The notes below the pieces were generated by a model. That model ran no database searches. It was given only the letters and a program-made list of their open reading frames with translations, and had not been told where the DNA came from. The translations under genes were made by a program, and so were the position numbers. A DNA stretch of 64,000 nucleotides from Bacteroidota bacterium (lineage in GTDB: Bacteria > Bacteroidota > Bacteroidia > Chitinophagales > Chitinophagaceae), in assembly GCA_029558715.1 (NCBI GenBank), contig JAKQEA010000194.1, positions 1-64,000 on the forward strand. Reading direction: 5' to 3'. Every line of letters begins with the position of its first letter. Position 1 is the first letter of the stretch. This document shows positions 38,038-47,187 of the stretch, piece after piece.

Positions 38038-38688
38038 ATGAAAACATATTTGCTGATAGTGATTGCTTTTTGCAATTCATTGAATGCCTGCAGTCAAAAT
38101 AAATCCGGGTCAGCCGCAGAAAGTAAAACAAAAGTGGGTGGAAACTGTGAAGGTTGTGAAGCTATTTACGAAAGCCCGGTACCTTTTGAAAAGTTAAACT
38201 GGATAGATACATTACCAGATTTCAATGATCCGGGATCAAAACTGGAGATCAGCGGTATTGTATATAAAAAAGATGGAAAGACCCCCGCTGCAGGTGTCGT
38301 CATTTATATTTATCATACGGATCAAAAGGGAGTGTACCCGGTAAAAGGGGATGAAAAAGGATGGGACAAACGACACGGCTACATCAGAGGGTGGGTAAAA
38401 ACAAATGACAAAGGACAATACAGGTTCTATACTTTGGTGCCAGCTTCTTATCCCAATAGTAATAATCCAAAACATATTCACCCTGTTATAAAAGAGTCAG
38501 ACAAGAATGAATACTGGATAGATGAATTTTTGTTCGCTGATGATCCGTTACTACCAATAAAGGAAAGAAATAAAATTACATTCAGGGGTGGTAGCGGTAT
38601 ACTCGTTACAGTTAACAATAATGGTCTGCTTAGAGCGCAAAGAAATATAATACTCGGGGAAAATATACCTGGCTACCCCAAACAATAA
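38038..38688 (+). CDS. Intradiol dioxygenase-fold lipoprotein
   Basis: 216 aa. The signal peptide (LLIVIAFCNSLNACSQ) has a lipobox Cys18. The mature part matches the intradiol ring-cleavage dioxygenase beta-barrel: LEISGIVYKKDGKTPAAGVVIYIYHTD, then GWVKTNDKGQYRFYTLVPASYP, and a NPKHIHPVI segment where His ligands would lie. A Tyr near residue 140 could complete an Fe(III) site. Exported members of this fold are known and often lack a proven catechol activity. A single-gene unit on plus. Confidence 0.82.
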   Translation: MKTYLLIVIAFCNSLNACSQNKSGSAAESKTKVGGNCEGCEAIYESPVPFEKLNWIDTLPDFNDPGSKLEISGIVYKKDGKTPAAGVVIYIYHTDQKGVYPVKGDEKGWDKRHGYIRGWVKTNDKGQYRFYTLVPASYPNSNNPKHIHPVIKESDKNEYWIDEFLFADDPLLPIKERNKITFRGGSGILVTVNNNGLLRAQRNIILGENIPGYPKQ

Positions 38689-38690
38689 AC

Positions 38691-39167
38691 TTATTTAATA
38701 AACAGAATTGCTTTGACCCTGTAGTGTGTTATAATTCTTTCTACCTGGTTAATGATCATTCCGTTGACGGTAAGTCTCCACAGATTCTTTTCTTTGTCAA
38801 ATATAGATTCAATCGTACCCTTTAAGACAGGTACAAAGGAGGTTTGCTCACCGGATTTAAAGGTGTATGCAGCTTCCACCTCTCCCCTGCTTTTAGAACC
38901 TTGTTTGATTTTGTAGGTAGTATTTTTCAATCTTTTTTCATGAAAGTAGAGTGTAAAAAACTGGTCTCTTTGTTCCACCTTAATGGTAAGTTTCCCTTTC
39001 ATCCGGTACACCTTCAGTACTACTGGCCTTCCTTCAATAAAAAAATTGTTTGAGCTGGCGGTATCTGTAATATAAACAGGGCAACGGCTAAGGGTAGTAT
39101 CTCTTTCTTCCTGTGCTAATACAGGTAAAGAAATGAACATAACGGTTACGATAAAGAGATAACGCAT
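38691..39167 (-). CDS. Small secreted protein of unknown function
   Basis: 158 aa, not recognised. Signal peptide MRYLFIVTVMFISLPVLAQ. The mature part is beta-rich and basic (VLKVYRMKGKLTIKVEQRDQFFTLYF) with no catalytic motifs. It ends 2 nt from the stop of the convergent dioxygenase-fold gene, so the two mRNAs may overlap at their 3' ends. Confidence 0.65.
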   Translation of the reverse strand: MRYLFIVTVMFISLPVLAQEERDTTLSRCPVYITDTASSNNFFIEGRPVVLKVYRMKGKLTIKVEQRDQFFTLYFHEKRLKNTTYKIKQGSKSRGEVEAAYTFKSGEQTSFVPVLKGTIESIFDKEKNLWRLTVNGMIINQVERIITHYRVKAILFIK

Positions 39168-39228
39168 TTTGAGGTGATTGAAACTAAAAAATACGAATAA
39201 TTACGAACATAACGGCAACAAGATTGGC

Positions 39229-39909
39229 TCAGCCTTTCTTTTCTCTTTCTCCAAAGAGCAAGCTGCCGATTCTCACCATCGTAGTTCCTTCATCCAAAGC
39301 AATTTTATAATCGCTGCTCATACCCATTGAGAGAATTTCCATTGGATGCTGACTAACTGGTAACCGGGTCCTGGTATCTTCAAATATCTTTTTCAGCTGC
39401 TTAAACTCTGTTCTCACGACATTCATATCAGTTGTAAAGCTTGCCATACCCATCAATCCGCAAATGCGTACATGAGTCATGTTCAAACTATTTACCTGGT
39501 CCATTGCAAGAATAAGCTCTTCTTCATTGAAGCCGAACTTTGATTCTTCTTGTGCAATATGTACCTGTAGAAGGCAATCAATCCTTCTTCCAGCTTTTTC
39601 GCCCTGCTTGCTGATCTCTTTCAATAACTTAAAACTGTCAACCCCGTGTATCAAATGAACAAACGGAGCGATATATTTTACTTTATTACTTTGTAAATGA
39701 CCAATAAAATGCCAGCGGATATCTGCAGGAAGAATGACGGATTTATCTACTAACTCCTGAACGTAGTTTTCTCCGAAATCACGATGGCCAAGATTGTATA
39801 GTTCAAAAATATCCTCAACCGGTTTTGTTTTGGATACGGCAACAAGTATGGCTTGCTTATCAGCTAACTCATTAATAATACTTTTATACTTCGCTGTATT
39901 GACCGGCAT
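39229..39909 (-). CDS. YggS/PLPBP family pyridoxal phosphate-binding protein
   Basis: 226 aa, TIM-barrel fold. PLP-lysine in ILVAVSKTKPVEDI (about residue 27), then GHRDFGENYVQEL, WHFIGHLQSNKVKYI, and the phosphate-binding end MEILSMGMSSDYKIAL and VRIGSLLFGER. Members are PLP homeostasis proteins rather than enzymes. Length and motifs are normal. It lies between the secreted protein and acyl-CoA dehydrogenase genes, all on minus. Confidence 0.96.
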   Translation of the reverse strand: MPVNTAKYKSIINELADKQAILVAVSKTKPVEDIFELYNLGHRDFGENYVQELVDKSVILPADIRWHFIGHLQSNKVKYIAPFVHLIHGVDSFKLLKEISKQGEKAGRRIDCLLQVHIAQEESKFGFNEEELILAMDQVNSLNMTHVRICGLMGMASFTTDMNVVRTEFKQLKKIFEDTRTRLPVSQHPMEILSMGMSSDYKIALDEGTTMVRIGSLLFGEREKKG

Positions 39910-39975
39910 CTTGTAAAATTAAAATGTGCAAACGATTTTCTTTCATTTGCACATCAGATAAAGAAATTATCCAGT

Positions 39976-41130
39976 TTATTTTAAGATAGATCTGCTGATA
40001 ACGATCCGCTGCACCTCACTGGTACCTTCGTATATCTGGGTGATCTTGGCATCCCGCATCAGCCTTTCTACATGATACTCTTTTACAAAACCATAGCCGC
40101 CATGTATCTGTACTGCCTCTGTAGTGGTCCACATGGCTGTTTCAGAAGCATATACTTTGGCCATCGAAGAGCTGAGTGTATAATCAATATCATTGTCTTT
40201 TTCCCAGGCAGCTTTCAGGCAAAGTAACCTGGCAGCTTCTATCCGGGTAGCCATATCAGCCAGCTTGAAAGCGATGATCTGGTGGTTCATAATTTCAGTA
40301 CCAAAGGCTTTCCTGGTTTTCGAATATGCTTTTGCCAACTCATATGCTCCGCTGGCAATACCCAGTGCCTGGGAAGCTATCCCAATTCTGCCACCAGCTA
40401 ATGTTTTCATAGCGAACTTAAATCCAAATCCATCCTCCCCGATCCTGTTTTCTTTGGGCACTTTTACATCATTGAACATTACTGTATGCGTATCACTTCC
40501 ACGAATGCCCAATTTGTTTTCTTTTGCAGCCACTACTACTCCGGGCCAGTTCTTTTCTACGATCAGGCAATTGATTCCCTTCGAACCCTTTGTCGGATCT
40601 GTCTGAGCTATTACTAGGTAAACAGAAGCCGTTCCTCCATTAGTTATCCAGTTTTTGGTTCCGTTCAGCAAATAATGATCTCCCTTATCTTCTGCTGTCG
40701 TTCTTTGTGAAGTAGCATCACTGCCAGCTTCGGGTTCGCTGAGCATAAATGCTCCGATATACAATTCACCATCTTTTTGCCCCTGCGCTAACCGTGACAA
40801 ATATTTCTGCTTTTGTTCTTCGTTGCCGTATTCCTGCAAGCCATAACATACCAGGCTGTTGTTAACACTCATACATACACTCACACTGGCATCTACTTTA
40901 CTTATTTCTTCCATAGCCAGTACATAACTCACCGTATCCATCCCGGCACCACCATATTCTGGTTTCACCATCATACCCATAAAACCCAGTTCTGCCAGTT
41001 TAGTGATTTGTTCACGGGGAAACTGCTGCTTTTCATCCCGTTCTATTACTCCCGGCAGACATTCATTTTGTGCAAAATCCCGGGCTGCTTTTTGAATCAT
41101 CAGTTGCTCTTCATTCAGTTGAAATAACAT
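39976..41130 (-). CDS. Acyl-CoA dehydrogenase (short/medium-chain type)
   Basis: 384 aa from the start MLFQLNEEQLM. FAD-dependent first oxidation in fatty or branched acyl-CoA breakdown. Motifs: AFMLSEPEAGSDATSQRTTAE, the acyl binding NGTKNWITNGG, the substrate-region KTRKAFGTEIMNHQIIAFKLADM and the catalytic Glu region QIYEGTSEVQRIVISRSIL. The start is nine codons inside the first ATG in frame (41157), chosen because the family begins here. A -7 box TATATTTG lies 39 nt upstream of the chosen start. Confidence 0.95.
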   Translation of the reverse strand: MLFQLNEEQLMIQKAARDFAQNECLPGVIERDEKQQFPREQITKLAELGFMGMMVKPEYGGAGMDTVSYVLAMEEISKVDASVSVCMSVNNSLVCYGLQEYGNEEQKQKYLSRLAQGQKDGELYIGAFMLSEPEAGSDATSQRTTAEDKGDHYLLNGTKNWITNGGTASVYLVIAQTDPTKGSKGINCLIVEKNWPGVVVAAKENKLGIRGSDTHTVMFNDVKVPKENRIGEDGFGFKFAMKTLAGGRIGIASQALGIASGAYELAKAYSKTRKAFGTEIMNHQIIAFKLADMATRIEAARLLCLKAAWEKDNDIDYTLSSSMAKVYASETAMWTTTEAVQIHGGYGFVKEYHVERLMRDAKITQIYEGTSEVQRIVISRSILK

Positions 41131-41169
41131 ATAGTAAAAATTTACAAACCCAAACAAGTGTTAGCCGTG

Positions 41170-41177
41170 CAAATATA
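41170..41177 (-). promoter_or_regulatory. -7 promoter box TATATTTG of the acyl-CoA dehydrogenase gene
   Basis: Exact TAnnTTTG on the minus strand, upstream of both possible starts. No TTG at 17-23 nt. Confidence 0.4.
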
Positions 41178-41272
41178 AGGTCAAATCAGGCTGCCCGCTT
41201 ATTTGTATTTAAGATGATAATTGTCAGCTAGTACCCGATTTTTCTCATCGCATCCCTAACGGAATTTTGGCC

Positions 41273-41280
41273 TACCTTTG
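41273..41280 (+). promoter_or_regulatory. -7 promoter box TACCTTTG of ccmE
   Basis: Exact TAnnTTTG, 17 nt before the ATG at 41298. No clear TTG at the expected distance. Confidence 0.45.
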
Positions 41281-41297
41281 TACTGCAAAAAAAATTC

Positions 41298-41714
41298 ATG
41301 AAGAAAATACATATTATCCTGCTTGTTTTAATTGCCGGTTCTATAGGCGTCTTACTTACTTTCCTAAAAACAGCCAGCACTTATGATACGATTGATACAG
41401 CTATTGCCAAACCCGGTAAATTCGTTCACCTGATGGCTAAATTGGACAAATCCCAACCTATTGAGTACGATGCCGTTAACAACCCGAATTATTTAAGCTT
41501 CACTGCTATTGATACCCTTGGAAAATCTGTGAAAGTGGTTTATCATAATGCCAAGCCGGATAACCTTGAAATCAGCGAAAAACTAGTATTAAAAGGAAAG
41601 TATAATAACGGGCAATTTGAATGCAAAGACATACAAACCAAATGCCCATCCAAATACAAAGAAGAACAGGCAAAAGGTGGTACACACCCCGGGAATGTTC
41701 CTGCAAAGAAATAA
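41298..41714 (+). CDS. ccmE: Cytochrome c maturation heme chaperone CcmE, CxxxY type
   Basis: 138 aa. One N-terminal membrane anchor (IHIILLVLIAGSIGVLLTFL), then the OB-fold beta-barrel with ESKLVLKGKYNNGQFE-like strand near residue 100. The heme-binding site is C116-P-S-K-Y120 (CxxxY), the variant found in some delta-proteobacteria and archaea, instead of the HxxxY of E. coli CcmE. It transfers heme to cytochromes c through the CcmF/CcsA partner whose gene follows 61 nt downstream. The flexible Lys/Gly tail is usual. Confidence 0.9.
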   Translation: MKKIHIILLVLIAGSIGVLLTFLKTASTYDTIDTAIAKPGKFVHLMAKLDKSQPIEYDAVNNPNYLSFTAIDTLGKSVKVVYHNAKPDNLEISEKLVLKGKYNNGQFECKDIQTKCPSKYKEEQAKGGTHPGNVPAKK

Positions 41715-41774
41715 TGACCCTTCGCAAACTATCGCTGCAGCAATTTTTATCGGTAAATAATTCTAAACTACAGT

Positions 41775-44240
41775 ATGGACTATATCGGAGAAAATTTATT
41801 ACCCGGACAATTAGGACATTTTTTTATTGTGCTTTCCCTGGTAGCTTCTCTTCTTGCCACAGTTACTTATCTTCTTGCCGCTCAATCAAAGAACGAAACA
41901 GATTCGATTGCATGGAAAAAATTGGCCCGTTATGCCTTCATTGTTGAAGTGATCTCCGTTTTCTCCATTTTCGGTATTTTATTCTATATCATTCATAACC
42001 ATCTTTTCGAGTACCATTATGCATGGAAACATAGCAGCCGGTCATTAGAATTCAAATACCTGCTGGCCTGTTTCTGGGAAGGCCAGGAAGGAAGCTTTCT
42101 TCTTTGGAGTGCCTGTCATAGTATTCTGGGTGTTATTCTTATCAAACGCAGCGGCAAATGGGAGGCTCCGGTGATGACGATTGTAAGTTTTGCACAATTT
42201 GCATTGGCAACAATGGTTGCCGGTATCTACATTTTCGGGTGGAAAATGGGCTCTAACCCGTTTATTCTTTTAAGAGATTCTGGTGTCTTTGATAATGCCC
42301 CCGGCCTGCATATCAACTTTGATGTGAATCAACCTTTGCGTCCTGATTATATGCAATCAGTTAAAGATGGAAATGACCTGAATCCTTTATTGCAAAATTA
42401 CTGGATGGTGATCCACCCACCGGTTTTGTTCATGGGATTTGCTTCTACTATCGTTCCCTTTGCCTTTGCCATGGCAGGCTTATGGAAAAAACAATTTGGT
42501 GAATGGACCAAGCCTGCTTTACCGTGGGCATTGTTTTCTGCAGCTGTATTAGGAGTAGGTATTATGATGGGCGGCATGTGGGCCTATGAGTCACTTACAT
42601 TTGGCGGCTACTGGGCATGGGATCCCGTAGAGAACGCCTCATTGGTGCCATGGATGATATTGGTGTCCGGTATCCACACATTACTTATTTACAGGCATAG
42701 CGGTCATTCCCTGAGAGCTACCTACTTATTCTTCATCCTTGCTTTTGGTTTCATTCTTTATTCTACGTTCCTTACCCGTAGCGGAATACTGGGAGAATCA
42801 TCAGTACATGCTTTTACCGACCTAGGGATGAACTTTCAGTTGCTTACATTCCTGCTGATCTTTGTATTGCCATCGTTAGCATTCTTTTTTTACAGGTACA
42901 ACCAGATTCCTTCAGTTCAAAAAGAGGAAAATACTTCTTCCCGGGAATTCTGGATGTTTATCGGGGCATTGGTTTTCTTTCTTTCGGCCATTGTAATCAT
43001 TGGAAAAACATCTTTACCGGTTTTCAATAAAATATTCGGAACTAAAATTGCCCCTCCGGAGGATGCGGAATTCGCTTATAATAGTATCCAGGTTTATGTT
43101 GCCATAATAGTTGCGGCATTAACTGCGATCTCTCAATATTTAAAATACAAGGACACTCCGGGACAATACTTCTGGAAAAAGATATTAATACCAACTATTA
43201 TTACAGCTGTTCTTTCCTTGTTGTTCTTCCTTTTCGATGAGATCAATTACAATAAAAAAGGCCCCATCTTCCAGGGATCTATCTGGCTGGCAGTGGTTTG
43301 TAGCATTTATACCATAGTAGCGAATGCCGGTTATATCTGGCTTGGCTTAAAAGGCAGCCTGAAACTTTCGGGAGGTTCAATTGCTCATGTGGGATTTGGT
43401 ATGGTACTGCTGGGCATCCTGATCTCTTCATCCAATAAAGAAGTATTATCTAACAATATTGGCGGCATTCCGGCACCACTGGCTGAAGGAGAGGATCCCA
43501 GGGAAAACCTGACCCTGGTTAAAGACATGACAGCAAATATGGGCCGCTACTCGTTGACCTATGAAGGAGATTCAGCACACCCTAAAAAGCAGTTATGGTT
43601 CTATAAGGTCCGGTTCAGGAGTAATGATGGAAAAGAAGAATTTGTACTGATGCCAAATGCTTTTGTCAATTATAAAGGCAATGAAGGCCTGATGGCAAAC
43701 CCTGATGCCAAACATTACTGGGATCATGATGTATTTACCTATATCACTTCTATTCCTAATCCTGAAAATGCAAAGGATACCACTTCATTTAAACCATATA
43801 CCCGCAAACAGGGAGATTCCCTCTTTTATAGCAAAGGATTTATCATTGTACAGGATATAAAACAAAAGGACAGCGTTCCACAGGAACTGTTTGGAGCCCA
43901 GGGAATGTTGTATGAAGTACCACTGAAAATCTATTCTAAAAGCGGCTCCGTATTTTCAGTTACTTCCCGGCTGGCTAATGCTAAAGGAGAATGGTTTGCT
44001 ATACCGGATACCATCACCTCTGAAAGTCTTATTCTTCAGCTGCAAAAAGTAAATCCGGACAAAAGTATAGAGCTTGGTGTTAAGGAATCAAATGCAATAA
44101 TGAAATATGTAACGCTAAAAGCCTACCGTTTCCCCCTCATCAAACTACTTTGGTATGGTGTATGGATAACAGCGATAGGCATCATAATCAGCATGGTCAG
44201 GCGCATCCGGTTAAACCGGACTGGCAGGACCGTGTCCTAA
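41775..44240 (+). CDS. Cytochrome c maturation protein, CcmF/CcsA type
   Basis: 821 aa inner-membrane protein with about 13 to 15 helices. The WWD-motif YWAWDPVENASLVPW lies near residue 280, and the conserved heme-handling His residues are near HPPVLFMGF and HTLLIYRHSGHSL. It joins heme to apocytochromes c. It has the CcmF-like overall size and a C-terminal periplasmic part (from about residue 540: RYSLTYEGDSAHPKKQ). It follows ccmE with a 61-nt gap and ends 84 nt before the DUF4294 gene; ccmB, ccmC and ccmG are not in the window. Confidence 0.92.
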   Translation: MDYIGENLLPGQLGHFFIVLSLVASLLATVTYLLAAQSKNETDSIAWKKLARYAFIVEVISVFSIFGILFYIIHNHLFEYHYAWKHSSRSLEFKYLLACFWEGQEGSFLLWSACHSILGVILIKRSGKWEAPVMTIVSFAQFALATMVAGIYIFGWKMGSNPFILLRDSGVFDNAPGLHINFDVNQPLRPDYMQSVKDGNDLNPLLQNYWMVIHPPVLFMGFASTIVPFAFAMAGLWKKQFGEWTKPALPWALFSAAVLGVGIMMGGMWAYESLTFGGYWAWDPVENASLVPWMILVSGIHTLLIYRHSGHSLRATYLFFILAFGFILYSTFLTRSGILGESSVHAFTDLGMNFQLLTFLLIFVLPSLAFFFYRYNQIPSVQKEENTSSREFWMFIGALVFFLSAIVIIGKTSLPVFNKIFGTKIAPPEDAEFAYNSIQVYVAIIVAALTAISQYLKYKDTPGQYFWKKILIPTIITAVLSLLFFLFDEINYNKKGPIFQGSIWLAVVCSIYTIVANAGYIWLGLKGSLKLSGGSIAHVGFGMVLLGILISSSNKEVLSNNIGGIPAPLAEGEDPRENLTLVKDMTANMGRYSLTYEGDSAHPKKQLWFYKVRFRSNDGKEEFVLMPNAFVNYKGNEGLMANPDAKHYWDHDVFTYITSIPNPENAKDTTSFKPYTRKQGDSLFYSKGFIIVQDIKQKDSVPQELFGAQGMLYEVPLKIYSKSGSVFSVTSRLANAKGEWFAIPDTITSESLILQLQKVNPDKSIELGVKESNAIMKYVTLKAYRFPLIKLLWYGVWITAIGIIISMVRRIRLNRTGRTVS

Positions 44241-44323
44241 TTTTGGCATTTTTGAAACAGCATCCTTCGTAGTTTTACTGTCAGTATAAGAAATTCGAAT
44301 ACTGTTTTCTAATTTTATCCTCT

Positions 44324-45037
44324 GTGGATTACGCTAAAAAAAATATACCACTCCTTTTCCTGCTACTTGTCTTGGCAACAATGACAAGCAGCCGGGCCTT
44401 TAGCCAAAATCCATCTCCTGCATCCGAACCTATAGTTGACTCAACCGAATGGGCCCTCCAATACATGAAAGAACAACGCAAAAAATGGGGACCGAACGAT
44501 ACGATTATTCTTCCCGCCATCTGGTATCACCATGAAATAGTTAACTATAAGGAAATGGAAATGGCATGGGTTTCTAACCTGTCTCCGGAAAAACTGAAAA
44601 AATATATTGAAGAATGGACCAGGCTTAGAAATGCTGTTTATGTTACTTATCCGTATGCCCGGATCGCCGGTTCCACTATCAACGATATCAATTCGAATCT
44701 GGCCAGTGTAAGTTCGAAAAAAGAACGAAAGGCGTATATCAAATCAAGAGAAAAAGAACTGAAAAAGCAATTCAGCGATCCTCTTTCCAACCTGTCTGTA
44801 TACCAGGGAAAAATTCTGATGAAACTGATCAATCGTCAAACAGGAAATAACTGTTATGAAATTATCAAAGAATATAAAGGCGGATTCAATGCAAGGTTTT
44901 ACCAAACGGTTGCCTTTTTTGTAGGTGGCAACCTGAAACAGGATTGGGACCTTGTAAAGAATAAACTGGATAAGGATATTGAGAATATTGTAAAAGAAAT
45001 AGACGGCTCCTGGTACAACAATCCTTACAGGAAGTAA
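44324..45037 (+). CDS. DUF4294 family secreted protein
   Basis: 237 aa, starting at GTG. A signal-like hydrophobic segment (IPLLFLLLVLATMTSS) directs export. The body fits DUF4294, a Bacteroidota-specific family: DTIILPAIWYHHEIVNY, then RTRLRNAVYVTYPYARIAGSTIND-like segment, KILMKLINRQTGNNCYEIIKEYKGGFNARFYQTVAFF. Function of the family is unknown. It follows the CcmF/CcsA gene in the same direction. Confidence 0.85.
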   Translation: MDYAKKNIPLLFLLLVLATMTSSRAFSQNPSPASEPIVDSTEWALQYMKEQRKKWGPNDTIILPAIWYHHEIVNYKEMEMAWVSNLSPEKLKKYIEEWTRLRNAVYVTYPYARIAGSTINDINSNLASVSSKKERKAYIKSREKELKKQFSDPLSNLSVYQGKILMKLINRQTGNNCYEIIKEYKGGFNARFYQTVAFFVGGNLKQDWDLVKNKLDKDIENIVKEIDGSWYNNPYRK

Positions 45038-45096
45038 TTATTATGTAGTCAATTTCCTGGTACGTTCTGATCCTCCCTACTCTCACTGTAATAAAA

Positions 45097-45104
45097 TACA
45101 TTTG
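45097..45104 (+). promoter_or_regulatory. -7 promoter box TACATTTG of bshB1
   Basis: Exact TAnnTTTG. The transcript would start about 45108, which supports the start at 45132 over a longer reading from 45102. Confidence 0.5.
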
Positions 45105-45131
45105 CAATTATTTTTAATATTTCACACTAAT

Positions 45132-45869
45132 ATGAAAGCAGATATTCTTGCCATAGGCGTTCATCCTGATGATGTGGAACTGGGATGCTCGGGCACATTG
45201 ATCAACGAAACCAAAAAAGGGAAAAAAGTAGTAATCGTTGACCTGACACAAGGCGAACTCGGGACCAGAGGGACCATTGAGACCCGCTACCAGGAGGCTG
45301 CCAATGCAGCGATGATATTGGGTGTACATGCAAGAGAGAACCTGAAAATGAGAGATGGTTTTTTTAAGAATGATGAAGAACATCAATTAAAACTGATTGC
45401 AGCTATACGTAAGTACCAGCCTGATATAGTTATTGGAAATGTGTTACATGACAGGCATCCTGACCATGGAAGAGCCGGAAAACTCATTGCCGACAGCTGT
45501 TTCCTGGCAGGTCTTTCTAAGATAGAAACTAAAGATGAGAAACAGGAAAAGCAGGAAAGGTGGCGTCCCTCTTATGTATTACATTATATACAGGATTGGT
45601 ACCATGAGCCTGATCTGCTGATCGATATCAGTGATGTATTTGATCAGCGTATGAGAGCCATTGAGGCATATTCCACACAATTTCATACGGGTGCAGACAG
45701 CAATGAGGGCCCTCAAACCTATATTTCCACACCCGATTTTCTTGAAAGTGTTATCGCAAGAGCAAGAATGTTTGGCAAACGTATCGGTGTAAAGTATGCT
45801 GAAGGTTTTATCAGCGAGAAAAAAATTGGCATCCGGAACCTTGATGCACTGATACAAAATGAAACCTGA
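45132..45869 (+). CDS. bshB1: Bacillithiol biosynthesis deacetylase BshB1
   Basis: 245 aa, cytoplasmic LmbE/PIG-L family zinc deacetylase that removes the acetyl group from N-acetylglucosaminyl-malate. Zinc site HPDDVELGCSGT (AIGVHPDDVE) near residue 10, then LTQGELGTRGT, DIVIGNVLHDRHPDHGRAGKLI with the HPDH third ligand, and FHTGADSNEGPQTYIS, which is specific to BshB1. The long extension from 45102 is not used. A BstA-like protein lies at 55.6 kb, consistent with bacillithiol in this organism; bshA and bshC are not in the window. Confidence 0.95.
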   Translation: MKADILAIGVHPDDVELGCSGTLINETKKGKKVVIVDLTQGELGTRGTIETRYQEAANAAMILGVHARENLKMRDGFFKNDEEHQLKLIAAIRKYQPDIVIGNVLHDRHPDHGRAGKLIADSCFLAGLSKIETKDEKQEKQERWRPSYVLHYIQDWYHEPDLLIDISDVFDQRMRAIEAYSTQFHTGADSNEGPQTYISTPDFLESVIARARMFGKRIGVKYAEGFISEKKIGIRNLDALIQNET

Positions 45870-45918
45870 ATCAATGTTTGATTGAACTATCCCAATAAAA
45901 CGTTAAACAAACAGTCGT

Positions 45919-45930
45919 TGATTCATATCA
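45919..45930. promoter_or_regulatory. TGAT-N4-ATCA inverted repeat before the desaturase promoter
   Basis: TGATTCATATCA, part of the larger imperfect repeat CGTTGAT/ATCAAACG, 17 nt upstream of the TTG element of the desaturase promoter. A candidate regulator site; the factor is unknown. Confidence 0.35.
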
Positions 45931-45946
45931 AACGATTGACTTATTT

Positions 45947-45979
45947 TTGATACAATGTGGCAGTTTAAGACTACCTTTG
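45947..45979 (+). promoter_or_regulatory. Bacteroidota promoter of the desaturase gene
   Basis: TTG at 45947-45949, 22 nt, TACCTTTG at 45972-45979: both elements and the spacing fit. It falls inside the extended reading from 45947, supporting the start at 46004. Confidence 0.72.
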
Positions 45980-46003
45980 CCAATCAGTAATTACAGTATT
46001 AAA

Positions 46004-47071
46004 ATGACATTCCCAAAATTCTCCGGAACAGCACAATCCTTTCATGCTGAATTAAAGAAAAGAATCAGCGATTATTTTAAAGATGCCGGTAAAGCTCCTA
46101 CAGGGAACTTTCAATTGTATTTTAAAGCGATCTTCCTTGTTGTGGCTTACGTGGCAGTATATACTCACCTGATATTTTTTACACCTGCCACCTGGCTTGC
46201 TTTGACTGAATGTGTAGTATTAGGCGGATTAACTGCGGCTATTGGCTTTAATGTCATGCATGATGGCATGCACGGAAGTTTCAGCAAATACAAATGGGTA
46301 AACACCATGGCCGGCCTGTCTCTTAATTTTTTAGGTGCTAATAATTTCATGTGGAAGACCAAACATAATATCATTCACCACACCTATACAAATATTGAAG
46401 GGCTGGATGATGATATTGAGGCTAAACCACTACTCCGTCTTTGCGACACACAGAAATATTATAAAATACACCGTTTTCAACACTGGTACTTCTGGGCCGC
46501 CTATTCTTTACTTTATATCTGGTGGGTCTTTGTAACTGACTATAAGAAATATTTTTTGAAAAGAATCGGATCTGTCCCCTTAAAACCAATGTCTGCAGGT
46601 GACCATATTTCTTTCTGGGGTTTTAAACTATTACATGCATTTCTTTTTATCGCCTTGCCAATTTATGTAGTGGGCTTTACTCCCTGGCTGATTGGCTTTC
46701 TGATATTCGGTCTGTTTGCAGGGTTTGTATTGAGTATTGTATTCCAACTGGCACATACTGTGGAACATACACATTTCCCTCATGCAGATGTTGAAAGTAA
46801 CAAAATGGAAGATGAGTGGGCAATCCACCAATTGAAGACAACAGCCAATTTTGCTACCCGGAATAAAGTAATATCCTGGTTAGTCGGAGGGCTGAATTTC
46901 CAGGTAGAACACCATTTATTCCCTAAAGTATCGCATGTTCACTATCCTGCAATCAGCAAGATCATCAAAAAAGCATGTGAAGATTTTGGAGTTACCTATA
47001 TCGAGTATCCCAAAATGAGGTTGGCGCTGGCTTCCCATGTTTCTCATTTAAGAAACCTCAGCCGCAAATAA
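46004..47071 (+). CDS. Membrane fatty acid desaturase (acyl-lipid/acyl-CoA type)
   Basis: 355 aa integral membrane di-iron enzyme. The three His boxes are MHDGMHGSF, HNIIHHTYTNIEG and NFQVEHHLFP, the last with the QxxHH form of front-end and linoleoyl-CoA-type desaturases. Membrane spans near 50-70, 74-92, 165-185 and 210-245. No fused cytochrome b5 domain. It inserts a double bond into acyl chains; position unknown. The start MTFPKFSGTA is preceded by a consensus promoter, and the longer start at 45947 lies within it. A terminator follows. Confidence 0.95.
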   Translation: MTFPKFSGTAQSFHAELKKRISDYFKDAGKAPTGNFQLYFKAIFLVVAYVAVYTHLIFFTPATWLALTECVVLGGLTAAIGFNVMHDGMHGSFSKYKWVNTMAGLSLNFLGANNFMWKTKHNIIHHTYTNIEGLDDDIEAKPLLRLCDTQKYYKIHRFQHWYFWAAYSLLYIWWVFVTDYKKYFLKRIGSVPLKPMSAGDHISFWGFKLLHAFLFIALPIYVVGFTPWLIGFLIFGLFAGFVLSIVFQLAHTVEHTHFPHADVESNKMEDEWAIHQLKTTANFATRNKVISWLVGGLNFQVEHHLFPKVSHVHYPAISKIIKKACEDFGVTYIEYPKMRLALASHVSHLRNLSRK

Positions 47072-47089
47072 CCGCATTAAAAAAACTAG

Positions 47090-47120
47090 AAAAGGGAGTT
47101 GCAGGCAGCTCCCTTTTGTT
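47090..47120 (+). terminator. Terminator after the desaturase gene
   Basis: AAAGGGAG and CTCCCTTT form an 8-bp stem with a 10-nt loop, ending in TTTTGTTTG. Confidence 0.75.
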
Positions 47121-47187
47121 TGCCTTCAATTCTTTTTGCCACAAGACAAAACCCCTGTAACTTGCACCGTTTTTCAATTACAGATAT

